Of a DNA stretch of 18,936 nucleotides, positions 7,380 through 14,436 are shown one piece after another. The notes below the pieces were generated by a model. It was not told the DNA's origin, searched no databases, and was given only the letters and a program-made list of their open reading frames with translations. The DNA comes from Bacillota bacterium (GTDB lineage Bacteria > Bacillota > Bacilli > Paenibacillales > Paenibacillaceae): positions 1 through 18,936 of the forward strand of contig JAEWJS010000140.1 in the NCBI GenBank assembly GCA_023386495.1, given 5' to 3'. Each line of letters begins with the position of its first letter. Position 1 is the first letter of the stretch. The position numbers and the translations under genes are program-made.

Positions 7380-7476
7380 CTTGCAAGCTCCTCTCCTATG
7401 GAAAATCTCCGTCATTTCCCTTCTACTTCAGGCCATGATTTTCCTGCTTGCGGTGCCGACAATCGCCGTCGCGTGA

Positions 7477-8973
7477 TTAGCTGCGGTATGCCGCGAGCTG
7501 CTCGTTCAAGCCGCGCGTCGCCGCATACACGTTGCGATAAGCCGCGAACAAGCCCTTGTAAGCTTCGACCGCTTCCGGATTCGGCTGGTAGGTCGCTGCG
7601 TGCTTCACGAATCGATCCGCGCATGCTTCCAGGCTATCGAACCATCCGCAGCCGTAAGCAGCCAGCATTGCCGCGCCGAGGCCTGGCCCCTGCTCGTTCT
7701 CGAGCGAGACGACTTCCGCGCCGAAGATATCGGCCTGCATCTGCAGCCACACCGGATTCTGCGCGCCGCCGCCGATCGAGACCACGCGGTCGACCGTCTT
7801 GCCGGCTTCGCGGAAGATCGCGACCGACTCGTTCAGCGAGAACGTGATGCCTTCCATGACCGCCCGTGCAAAATGATCCCGCGTATGCGCACCGTCCATG
7901 CCGATAAAGCTGCCGCGAATCGTCGGATCCGCATGCGGCGTACGCTCGCCGACGATGTAAGGCGTGAATAATAGTCCGTTCGCGCCTGGCTTAATCGCGC
8001 CGACACCTTCAAGCAGGCTGTTGAACGATTCATTGGCCGCGAACGTCTGCTTGAACCAGCTGAGGGAATAACCGGCTGCTAGCGTAACGCCCATCGCATA
8101 GAAGCTGTCTTCTTTACCATGGTTGAAGAAGTGCACCTTGCCCGCGTAATCCGACTGCTTGTCGTTCTCGTACGTCAGAATAACGCCGGACGTGCCGATG
8201 CTGCAGAGCGTCAGGCCTTCGGACAGAATGCCTGCGCCGATCGCGCCGCATGCATTGTCCGCACCGCCCGCGAATACGCGGGTTGCAGCCGTCAGGCCCG
8301 TCTTGTCGGCCATCTCAGGCAGCAGGGTGCCCACCTGACCGTGCGATTCGACAAGCGGCGGGCAGAAGCTCTCGGACAAGCCGAAAGCAGCCAGAATATC
8401 CGTGCTCCAACGCTTGCCTGCTACGTCAAGGAGCAACGTGCCAGCCGCATCGGAGTAGTCCATGTGCAGCTCGCCCGTCAGGCGATAACGCACATAGTCC
8501 TTCGGCAGGAGGAACAGCTCCGAGCGGTCGAACGCTTCGCGCTCATGCTCTTGCACCCATAGAATTTTCGGAAGGGTAAAGCCTTCCAGCGCCGGATTGC
8601 GCGCTTGGTCGAGCAGCTTGCTGCCAAGCACTTGCTCGATCTTGCGGCATTGCGCCGTCGTCCGTGTATCGTTCCACAGAATCGCGTTGCGAACCGGCTT
8701 ACGCTCGCCGTCGAGCAGCACGAGACCGTGCATCTGGCCGGAGAAGCTGATGCCCTCGACTTCGCCTGCAGCTACGCCCGAAGTCTGCAGAACCTCGCGC
8801 AGCGCTTGGATTGTGCCTTCAACCCAATCCTCCGGCTTCTGCTCGCTCCAGCCGGAATGCTCATGGAACAGCGGGTAGCTGGCCGAAGCTTCGCCCTTCA
8901 CTTGCCCATCGCGATTGACAAGAAGCGCCTTAACCGCGCTCGTGCCGAGATCGATGCCGATTACATAACTCAT
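7477..8973 (-). CDS. xylB: Xylulokinase
   Basis: Phosphorylates D-xylulose to xylulose 5-phosphate with ATP. This is a 498-residue FGGY-family kinase of normal length. The N-terminal ATPase fold begins IGIDLGTSAVKALL (residues 5-18), SGQMHGLVLLD is the substrate-side motif, and GGGAQNPVWLQMQADIFG is the C-terminal FGGY signature. The ATG at 8973 has AAGGAGG 10 nt upstream, which rules out the much longer open frame to 9294. It lies 92 bp after xylA with a stem-loop in the gap, and the epimerase gene follows after 97 bp. Confidence 0.97.
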   Translation of the reverse strand: MSYVIGIDLGTSAVKALLVNRDGQVKGEASASYPLFHEHSGWSEQKPEDWVEGTIQALREVLQTSGVAAGEVEGISFSGQMHGLVLLDGERKPVRNAILWNDTRTTAQCRKIEQVLGSKLLDQARNPALEGFTLPKILWVQEHEREAFDRSELFLLPKDYVRYRLTGELHMDYSDAAGTLLLDVAGKRWSTDILAAFGLSESFCPPLVESHGQVGTLLPEMADKTGLTAATRVFAGGADNACGAIGAGILSEGLTLCSIGTSGVILTYENDKQSDYAGKVHFFNHGKEDSFYAMGVTLAAGYSLSWFKQTFAANESFNSLLEGVGAIKPGANGLLFTPYIVGERTPHADPTIRGSFIGMDGAHTRDHFARAVMEGITFSLNESVAIFREAGKTVDRVVSIGGGAQNPVWLQMQADIFGAEVVSLENEQGPGLGAAMLAAYGCGWFDSLEACADRFVKHAATYQPNPEAVEAYKGLFAAYRNVYAATRGLNEQLAAYRS

Positions 8974-8997
8974 GTATAAATAGCCTCCTTCAAATAG

Positions 8998-9030
8998 AGG
9001 AACAGCCGGCCTTGCCGACCGGCTGATCCT
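8998..9030 (-). other. Intercistronic stem-loop between xylA and xylB
   Basis: AGGA-N-CAGCCGG pairs with CCGGCTG-N-TCCT, an 11-bp stem with one internal mismatch and a 9-nt loop. It lies between the xylA stop and the xylB ribosome site and lacks a U-tract. It may stabilise the xylA part of the message or tune the xylA:xylB ratio. Confidence 0.6.
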
Positions 9031-9065
9031 GTAGGTTTGGATGAATCGAACGAATGTTGCGTTGC

Positions 9066-10379
9066 TTACACGCTGTAGATTGCTTCGTTGACGGCAATCT
9101 GCAGACGCTCTTGGCGTCCGGATACGTTCTTGATCGGGTTGTTCTGCAGAGCATATTGCTCCAGGCTTGCGAGCGTTGCTTTGCCTGCCACGATATCGGC
9201 ACCGATGCCTTGGCGGAACGTTGCGTAACGCTCTTCGACTACGCTCTCCAGCGTGCGGTTCTCGATCAGCTTGGCAGCTGCTTTGAGACCCCATGCGAAC
9301 GTGTCCATGCCCGCGATATGTGCGTGGAACAGATCCTCAGGCTCGAACGAGCCGCGGCGTACTTTCGCGTCGAAGTTGATGCCGCCGCGGCCGATGCCGC
9401 CGGCTTTGACGATTTCGTACATCGTCAGCGTCGTGCTGTACAGGTCGGTCGGGAATTCGTCCGTGTCCCAGCCGAGCAGCAGGTCGCCTTGGTTCGCGTC
9501 GAGCGAGCCGAGCATGCCGTTGATGGCAGCCGTGCGGATCTCGTGATCGAACGTGTGGCCGGCCAGCGTCGCATGGTTCGCTTCGAGGTTCAGCTTGAAT
9601 TTGTTCTCCAGGCCGTACTTGCGCAGGAACGCCATCGTCGTCGCTGCGTCGAAGTCGTATTGGTGCTTCGTCGGCTCTTTCGGCTTCGGCTCGATCAGGA
9701 ATTGCGCATCGAAGCCGATCTCTTGCGCGTAAGCAACTGCCATATGGAAGAAGCGCGCCAGGTTATCCAGCTCAAGTGCCATATCCGTGTTGAGGAGCGT
9801 TTCGTAACCTTCGCGGCCGCCCCAGAATACGTAGTTTTCCGCGCCGAGCTCTTTGCCGACCTCGAGCATTTTCTTCACTTGCGCACCTGCATATGCATAT
9901 ACGTCAGCGTTAACGGACGTTGCAGCGCCGAATACGAAGCGCGGGTTCGTGAACATGTTCGCCGTATTCCAGAGCAGCTTCTTGCCCGTGGACTTCTGAA
10001 GGTCCTTCAGCATGCCGACGATTACGTCGAGATTCGCGTTCGTTTCTTGCAGCGTATCGCCTTCCGGCGCGATGTCGCGGTCGTGGAAGCAGTAGAAAGG
10101 AACGCCGATTTTCTCCAGGAATTCGAAGTTCGCTTCTACGCGAGCCTTCGCCAGGTCCATGCCGCTGAACTTATCCCAGCCGCGAACCGCGGTGCCTACG
10201 CCGAACGGGTCGGAGCCTGCGCCCGTGAACGTGTGCCAATATGCGATGCCGAAGCGAAGGTGCTCTTCCATCGTCTTGCCGAGTACAACCTCTTTCGGGT
10301 TGTAGTGTTTGAATGCGAACGGATTGTCAGAACCTTTGCCTTCGTACTGAATCGTGCCGACATTGTTAAAGTAAGCCAT
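9066..10379 (-). CDS. xylA: Xylose isomerase
   Basis: Converts D-xylose to D-xylulose. It is 437 residues, the usual length of class II enzymes. The metal and catalytic motifs are present: YWHTFTGAGSDPFG (47-60), FHDRD with His99 and Asp102, IEPKPKEPTKHQYD with the bridging Glu and Lys, NLEANHATLAGHTFDHE, and DANQGD followed by GWDTDEFP. The start MAYFNNVGTIQYEG matches family N-termini; GGGAGG lies about 12 nt upstream. The frame is open upstream to 10484, but that part covers the promoter and operator. It is the first gene of the xylAB-epimerase operon, divergent from xylR. Confidence 0.98.
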   Translation of the reverse strand: MAYFNNVGTIQYEGKGSDNPFAFKHYNPKEVVLGKTMEEHLRFGIAYWHTFTGAGSDPFGVGTAVRGWDKFSGMDLAKARVEANFEFLEKIGVPFYCFHDRDIAPEGDTLQETNANLDVIVGMLKDLQKSTGKKLLWNTANMFTNPRFVFGAATSVNADVYAYAGAQVKKMLEVGKELGAENYVFWGGREGYETLLNTDMALELDNLARFFHMAVAYAQEIGFDAQFLIEPKPKEPTKHQYDFDAATTMAFLRKYGLENKFKLNLEANHATLAGHTFDHEIRTAAINGMLGSLDANQGDLLLGWDTDEFPTDLYSTTLTMYEIVKAGGIGRGGINFDAKVRRGSFEPEDLFHAHIAGMDTFAWGLKAAAKLIENRTLESVVEERYATFRQGIGADIVAGKATLASLEQYALQNNPIKNVSGRQERLQIAVNEAIYSV

Positions 10380-10427
10380 TCTGAAATAACGCCTCCCTAT
10401 AATGGTTTCCGTAGTAAAGTGTGCTGA

Positions 10428-10441
10428 TGATGACGCTTCCT
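10428..10441 (-). promoter_or_regulatory. Candidate CcpA cre site in the xylA leader
   Basis: Minus strand AGGAAGCGTCATCA matches the cre consensus TGWAANCGNTNWCA at 8 of 11 informative positions, including AA-CG and the final WCA. It lies a few bases downstream of the xylA -10 box, where CcpA would block transcription. Glucose repression is inferred. Confidence 0.4.
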
Positions 10442-10446
10442 TATGT

Positions 10447-10492
10447 ATTGTACCATCAAATAACTTGGTTTGTCTATTAAACAAACTAAGTT
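10447..10492 (-). promoter_or_regulatory. xylA promoter with overlapping XylR operator
   Basis: The operator spans 10462-10492: AACT-NN-GTTTGT, seven bases, then ACAAAC-NN-AGTT, centred at 10477. It closely resembles the XylR operator of Bacillus. The xylA promoter has -35 TAGACA (10476-10471) inside the operator, an 18-bp spacer, and -10 TACAAT (10452-10447). Bound XylR would block RNA polymerase until xylose is present. Confidence 0.85.
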
Positions 10493-10504
10493 TTGTGGTA
10501 TAAT
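10477..10504 (+). promoter_or_regulatory. Upstream promoter of xylR (extended -10)
   Basis: TATAAT at 10499-10504 is preceded by TG-N, an extended -10 element. A poor -35 (TTAAAC, 10477-10482) lies within the XylR operator, so xylR is probably autoregulated. The resulting leader would be about 135 nt. Confidence 0.55.
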
Positions 10505-10581
10505 ATTCATAAATTCCTCTGACCGCTATCCCATCATCTCAGAATGCCGGTGAGGCGAGGCGTTGGATATCATCGATTACG

Positions 10582-10609
10582 CAGACAAACGACATAATTA
10601 TGTTATAGT
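10582..10609 (+). promoter_or_regulatory. Possible second xylR promoter with a palindrome in its spacer
   Basis: CAGACA (10582-10587) and TATAGT (10604-10609) are 16 bp apart. The spacer contains a perfect 12-bp palindrome, ACATAATTATGT (10592-10603), placed where a repressor would occlude polymerase. The consensus match is moderate. Confidence 0.4.
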
Positions 10610-10645
10610 TAAAATTATTTCGACATCGGAGGATTACGAGCGATC

Positions 10646-11809
10646 ATGCATAAACCGACGGGTGATGCCGCACTCATCAAAAAAATCAATACCGCGATCG
10701 TGCTGGAGTGCGTGCTGACCCAGGCGCCTCTGTCGCGTACACAAATATCGGAACGTACCGGACTTAACAAGGCGACGGTGTCCAACCTCGTGCAGGATCT
10801 GATCGCGGGCGATCTGGTACGCGAGATCGGCATGGGCGAATCAAGCGGCGGACGCAAGCCGGTCATGCTGCTATTCAATGAACAAGCCGGCTACGCGGTC
10901 GGCATCGATCTTGGGGTCGGCTATCTGCGCGGCGTGCTGGCCGACTTGAAGGGCGGCGTCGTCATGGAGGCGGAGCGCTCCTTCAAAAGCCGCAGCGTCG
11001 ACGACGTCGTGCCGCTGCTTCACGATTGCATTGCCGAGCTGATCGCCGCAGCGCCACCGAGCCCGTATGGGATCGTCGGCATCGGCATCGGCGTGCCGGG
11101 CATCGTCGACAGCGAAGGCTCGATGCTGTTCGCGCCGAACCTGGAGTGGAAGCATGTCCCGCTCCGCGCGATCGTCACCGAGCGGTTCGGCGTGCCGGTC
11201 ACGATCGACAACGAAGCGAATGCCGGCGCCCAAGGCGAGCAGCGCTACGGCGCCGGGCGCGGCATTGCGAACCAGATCTACGTCAGCGTCGGCATCGGCA
11301 TCGGGACGGGCATCACGATCAACAAGGCGCTCTACAAAGGGACGAACGGCTTCTCGGGCGAGCTCGGCCATTTATCGATTGCGCTGGACGGCAAATCCTG
11401 CCGCTGCGGCAACCGCGGCTGCTGGGAATTGTACGCTTCCGAGAATGCGCTGCTGGAGGAAGCCGCGCCGCTTGGCCTCGATACCGTCGAAGCGGTCGTC
11501 GAAGCGGCGCAAGCCGGCCGGCCCGAAGCGCTGCGGCTCCTGAACACGATCGGCGAATACCTCGGGATCGGGATCGCCAACATCGTGAACGTGTTCAATC
11601 CGGAGGCCGTCATTATCGGCAACAGCCTGCGCCTGGCGGAGCCGTTCATCGATGCTTCTCTGCGAGCGACCGTCGAGCAGCGTACCCTCTCCCAGCACTT
11701 ATCGGGCGTGCGCCTCTTATATGCCGAGCTCGGCAAACAATCCGCCGTCCGCGGCGCCGCGTACTACGCGATCAGCGAGTTCTTCGACAAGGTCAAGGGC
11801 GGGGCGTGA
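10646..11809 (+). CDS. xylR: ROK-family xylose repressor XylR
   Basis: 387-residue repressor. Residues about 15-55 form a winged helix-turn-helix (LSRTQISERTGLNKATVSNL), followed by the GGRKPVMLLFN linker common to XylR proteins. Residues 84-387 are a ROK sugar-kinase-like domain with GIDLG, GIGVPGIVD, the EAN-AGA loop, GELGH, and the zinc motif C252-R-C254-G-N-R-G-C259-WE. It should bind the operator at 10462-10492 and release it with xylose. GGAGG (10628-10632) is 13 nt from the ATG, slightly long. It is divergent from xylA and followed by a terminator. Confidence 0.93.
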   Translation: MHKPTGDAALIKKINTAIVLECVLTQAPLSRTQISERTGLNKATVSNLVQDLIAGDLVREIGMGESSGGRKPVMLLFNEQAGYAVGIDLGVGYLRGVLADLKGGVVMEAERSFKSRSVDDVVPLLHDCIAELIAAAPPSPYGIVGIGIGVPGIVDSEGSMLFAPNLEWKHVPLRAIVTERFGVPVTIDNEANAGAQGEQRYGAGRGIANQIYVSVGIGIGTGITINKALYKGTNGFSGELGHLSIALDGKSCRCGNRGCWELYASENALLEEAAPLGLDTVEAVVEAAQAGRPEALRLLNTIGEYLGIGIANIVNVFNPEAVIIGNSLRLAEPFIDASLRATVEQRTLSQHLSGVRLLYAELGKQSAVRGAAYYAISEFFDKVKGGA

Positions 11810-11866
11810 CATAATGCCGCTTGTCTTATTGCTCTACTATGTGGTATATGTAGATTAATCATACGT

Positions 11867-11943
11867 TCGGACGCGAAGCACGCGCCGTTTTCAAGAGACT
11901 CCTACGATGGAGTTTTTTGTGAGCGGCGCTTTTTTGCGTCCGA
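11867..11943 (+). terminator. Nested terminator hairpins after xylR, in the leader of nuclease gene B
   Basis: Three stems are nested. The outer is TCGGACGC (11867-11874) with GCGTCCGA (11936-11943), a perfect 8 bp. The middle is GCGCCG (11882-11887) with CGGCGC (11924-11929), followed by six T. The inner is ACTCC/GGAGT around 11898-11913, also followed by six T. It ends xylR transcription and stands 30 bp before the ATG of nuclease gene B. Weak promoter-like hexamers (TTGTCT 11821-11826, 18 bp, TATATG 11845-11850) precede it. Confidence 0.8.
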
Positions 11944-11972
11944 TCGATACATGAAAGGCGGATGATCCGATA

Positions 11973-12656
11973 ATGTCGATGAGATTCGAAAATGCGCACA
12001 TGAAGATGTTAGAGCGGCACTCTGCTCGCAGGAGCGGCGAGCGGCTGCGTCGATTGCGAGAAGGTCACGGCTATGGCGAGAAGCTTTTCCTCGAGAAAGT
12101 CTGGTGGCCCGCGCTAGGCAGCTTCGACGATCTGCATCCCGAGTACGAGGTGAATGATTACTTGGACGGCAAGCGCTATCTGGACTTCGCCGTCATCCGC
12201 GGCGGCGTACGCATGGCGATCGAGATCGACGGCTTCGGTCCGCACGCGGCCAAGCTTGATCGGAAGCAATTCGCGAACGGACTCATGCGGCAGAATTACC
12301 TCGTGATGGACGGCTGGAAGGTCATTCGCCTCGCCGTCGACGATCTCGAGAGCCGCCCGCGCATGTGCCAGCAGCTCATTCAACAATGTATGGGGCTGTG
12401 GTTCAATATGCCCGGCCCGTCCGGCAATCCGCTAACCGCGGAGGAACGTGTGATTCTCCGCTTCATCCACCGCACCGAACGCAATATTACCTCCAGTATC
12501 GTGTGCGAGCTTCTCTCCGTCGGACGGGAGAAAGCCCAAGTACTCCTCAAGCGCCTGGTGTCTAAGGGCTTCCTAATTCCGGCTGGCGCTGGTCAGATTC
12601 GGATCTTCCAATACGCTGCCGCGCGCCGATTTACGAGTCAAGAGCTAGCCGATTAG
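11973..12656 (+). CDS. Nuclease-like protein B: DUF559-like fold with C-terminal winged helix (paralogue of protein A)
   Basis: 227-residue soluble protein, paralogous to the product of 3944-4618. Shared features are RSGER near residue 20, E36 in the first helix, LFL, HPEYEV (55-60), DF at 71-72, E84-I-D86-G and H91, then LDR, an N-x-L-x-R helix, and G-x-x-VI followed by DD-x-E-x-RP. The E-x-D form is typical of DUF559 proteins, whereas protein A has E-x-K. Residues about 155-215 look like a winged helix (TAEERVILRFI... VLLKRLVSKGFLIP). AAAGGCGGA is about 10 nt before the ATG. The first palindrome of array B starts at the last base of its stop codon. Nuclease activity is inferred from fold only; repeat binding through the winged helix is a hypothesis. 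Confidence 0.82.
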   Translation: MSMRFENAHMKMLERHSARRSGERLRRLREGHGYGEKLFLEKVWWPALGSFDDLHPEYEVNDYLDGKRYLDFAVIRGGVRMAIEIDGFGPHAAKLDRKQFANGLMRQNYLVMDGWKVIRLAVDDLESRPRMCQQLIQQCMGLWFNMPGPSGNPLTAEERVILRFIHRTERNITSSIVCELLSVGREKAQVLLKRLVSKGFLIPAGAGQIRIFQYAAARRFTSQELAD

Positions 12657-12847
12657 ATAAGCCGGATTTTCCTGCTTATTCTAGTCGCAGGTTCTCCTTT
12701 GACGCACTAATAGAGGGATTTTCCTGCTTATTCGCAGGAGAATCCCCCTTTTTCTGCGCTTGCTTGGAGAATAATCAGGAAAATCCTGCTTATTCCCGCC
12801 GATAATGCCACATCCAGAGAGAAGTAGCAGGAAAATCAGGCTATTTC
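12656..12847. repeat. Palindromic repeat array B, downstream of nuclease gene B
   Basis: Clear imperfect palindromes are at 12656-12681, 12708-12733, 12770-12795 and 12822-12847, with a weaker unit at about 12733-12757. The arms approximate ATAAGCAGGA and TCCTGCTTAT. The first two units carry a GGATTTTCC core and the last two the reverse form, starting GGAAAATC. The rest of the gap to the Rieske gene (12848-12932) holds nothing I recognise except a GATCGG/CCGATC inverted pair. Confidence 0.8.
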
Positions 12848-12932
12848 CATCGGGGCTGGCATCGATCGGTCAGATTTGGCTGAAACCCGCGAGTCCGATC
12901 CCACCAGCACTAGTTCACTTATTAATCCAACA

Positions 12933-13232
12933 CTACTTATCTCCAATCAGCGCCACCAGCACGCCGTCCCGCACTTCAACGTCATAGGACATCAACGCCG
13001 CTGTCGGAACGTTGAAGCATTTGCCCGTTGACTTATCGAACGACCAGCCGTGCATGAAGCAGTACAATTCGTCGTTCTCTTCCTCGACTAGGTAGCCGGC
13101 ATGCGGGCAGACGCGCGAGAGCAGCCGATAGCCTTCTCCGCAGCGGGTCAAGTAATACGAATCCCGTCCCACCTTCACCTCTGCGGGAAACCGCTCATAG
13201 CTCGATTCGTTGCCGAGTTCAATTTCTTGCAT
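12933..13232 (-). CDS. Small Rieske [2Fe-2S] ferredoxin-like protein
   Basis: 99-residue soluble electron-transfer protein consisting of a single Rieske domain. The two cluster-binding boxes are visible: CPHAGY near residue 42 and C-F-M-H-G-W near residue 60, i.e. C-x-H, 17 residues, C-x2-H. It resembles the small ferredoxin subunit of dioxygenases and the NirD-like group, but no oxygenase or reductase gene is next to it. I chose ATG 13232, with AAGGGG 10 nt upstream; an in-frame ATG at 13253 is possible. It lies 57 bp after the nucleoside hydrolase gene on the same strand and is probably co-transcribed. The redox partner is unknown. Confidence 0.85.
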   Translation of the reverse strand: MQEIELGNESSYERFPAEVKVGRDSYYLTRCGEGYRLLSRVCPHAGYLVEEENDELYCFMHGWSFDKSTGKCFNVPTAALMSYDVEVRDGVLVALIGDK

Positions 13233-13289
13233 GCGTCCCTCGCCCCTTCTCATGTTAACCTTGTTGCACCTTGCCCCTGCCTCTATCCG

Positions 13290-14234
13290 TTACGAACTCG
13301 TCCTTGACCCCGCCAGTCCGCGCACGCGCGTGAACAGATCGCGGAATACCCCGTCCCGGTTCACGTGATACGCTGTCTTGATCAGATGCCTGCCCGCATC
13401 GACGCTCCATGTGCCGCCGTCGTTCAACACCGGGCTGTGCACGACATCCACCGGCACCAACCGCTCGTCCAGCAAATATGCGATCGTCGAGATATCCCAG
13501 ATGACGCGCGAGTAGGCGTAGTGGTCCTTGCTGCATGCTTCGTATGTATCCGCCAAGTAATCCCCTATCGCCCCCTGCCCTCGCAGATGCGCGTCAATCT
13601 CCGCCTTGGTCGTCGACAGATGCGACACGACGCCCATGCAAGGCATCGTGACGAACGGCACGCCGCTGTCGAACAGCACGCGGGCAGCATGCACATCCTG
13701 TATGAGGTTGAATTCCCGCGTATCCTTCCACCATGGGGCATGGCCGCCGAGCCAGACGACCACGATGCGCTCGATAATGGACGGCTCCATCAGAATCGCG
13801 GATGCCACGTTCGTGATGGCACCGATTCCGACGACATAGAGCGGATCGTCCATCGGCGATGCCAGCGCGAGCTCGACGATCCGGCGCGCCGCTTCGCTCT
13901 CGACTGGCTGCTGCGCGGCCTGCAAGTAGCTGCGCGAGCCCTCGTAGAGCGGCACGCGGCCTGTCATGCCCATTACCCCGACGATGCGCTGCAGCTCCGC
14001 GAAGCTTTTCACCATCCCGTCTTCCGGGCCGTCGGACAATTCATTGTAGAACGGAGCGGCGCACAGCGCCTCCACCTGCAAGCGTTCGGGAGCGCTCAGC
14101 GCATAGACGACCGCGAACTGATCGTCGATCTCGTTATACGTGTCGGTGTCTAGCACCATGCGAATCTTGCCTTGTGGAAGGCGAAGTCGTTCCAATCGGA
14201 AGCGATCATCTAATTGCGGATACCCAGCGGACAT
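13290..14234 (-). CDS. Inosine/uridine-preferring nucleoside hydrolase family protein
   Basis: 314-residue hydrolase that should cleave the N-glycosidic bond of ribonucleosides or related compounds. The calcium-binding N-terminal motif is a variant, D29-T-D31-TYNEIDDQFA, instead of the common DTDPGIDDA. GIGAITNVA, WLGGHAP, and EFN with the downstream D-x-x-AA helix are typical. AAGGGGG is 8 nt from the ATG. A promoter-like TATAAT and a cre-like box lie upstream. The EIDD-type motif defines a subgroup whose substrate I cannot assign, so the purine/pyrimidine preference is open. The Rieske gene follows. Confidence 0.87.
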   Translation of the reverse strand: MSAGYPQLDDRFRLERLRLPQGKIRMVLDTDTYNEIDDQFAVVYALSAPERLQVEALCAAPFYNELSDGPEDGMVKSFAELQRIVGVMGMTGRVPLYEGSRSYLQAAQQPVESEAARRIVELALASPMDDPLYVVGIGAITNVASAILMEPSIIERIVVVWLGGHAPWWKDTREFNLIQDVHAARVLFDSGVPFVTMPCMGVVSHLSTTKAEIDAHLRGQGAIGDYLADTYEACSKDHYAYSRVIWDISTIAYLLDERLVPVDVVHSPVLNDGGTWSVDAGRHLIKTAYHVNRDGVFRDLFTRVRGLAGSRTSS

Positions 14235-14271
14235 GTCAAGTTCCCCCTTGGCGACTCGATATTCATAGCCT

Positions 14272-14299
14272 TCTAAGCGCTTACTATGCCCTGATTATA
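14272..14299 (-). promoter_or_regulatory. -10 box and cre-like site upstream of the nucleoside hydrolase
   Basis: Minus strand TATAAT (14299-14294) has only a poor -35. AGTAAGCGCTTAGA (14285-14272) follows, matching the cre consensus TGWAANCGNTNWCA at 9 of 11 informative positions and containing the palindrome TAAGCGCTTA. Its position near the expected transcript start fits catabolite repression by CcpA. Confidence 0.45.
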
Positions 14300-14354
14300 T
14301 AGCAACCCGCAGCAGGCTGCCATGGCTTCACTTGATCTTCCCGGCTCACGCCGA

Positions 14355-14402
14355 AAAAGCTGCCCGCAGGGCCACCGACACGGTGACCGAGGGACAGCTT
14401 TT
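14355..14402 (-). terminator. Intrinsic terminator of the NfeD-flotillin operon
   Basis: AAAAGCTG ... CAGCTTTTT forms the base of a hairpin with further pairing inside (GGTCACCG region), ending in a U-run on the minus strand. It is about 35 bp past the flotillin stop. The A-run on the opposite side could make it bidirectional. Confidence 0.7.
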
Positions 14403-14436
14403 CCTTCTTCTACCTGCTATTCGCGAACCGCTTGCC

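Noticed and set aside
9054..10427. 457-residue open frame on the plus strand
   Set aside because: It is antisense to xylA, which has full catalytic motifs; the antisense product resembles nothing.
3528..12847. Recent composite transposon
   Set aside because: The two proteins share only about 40% identity in their best region and the arrays differ, there are no target-site duplications that I can see, and no transposase is present. It is kept only as a weak hypothesis.
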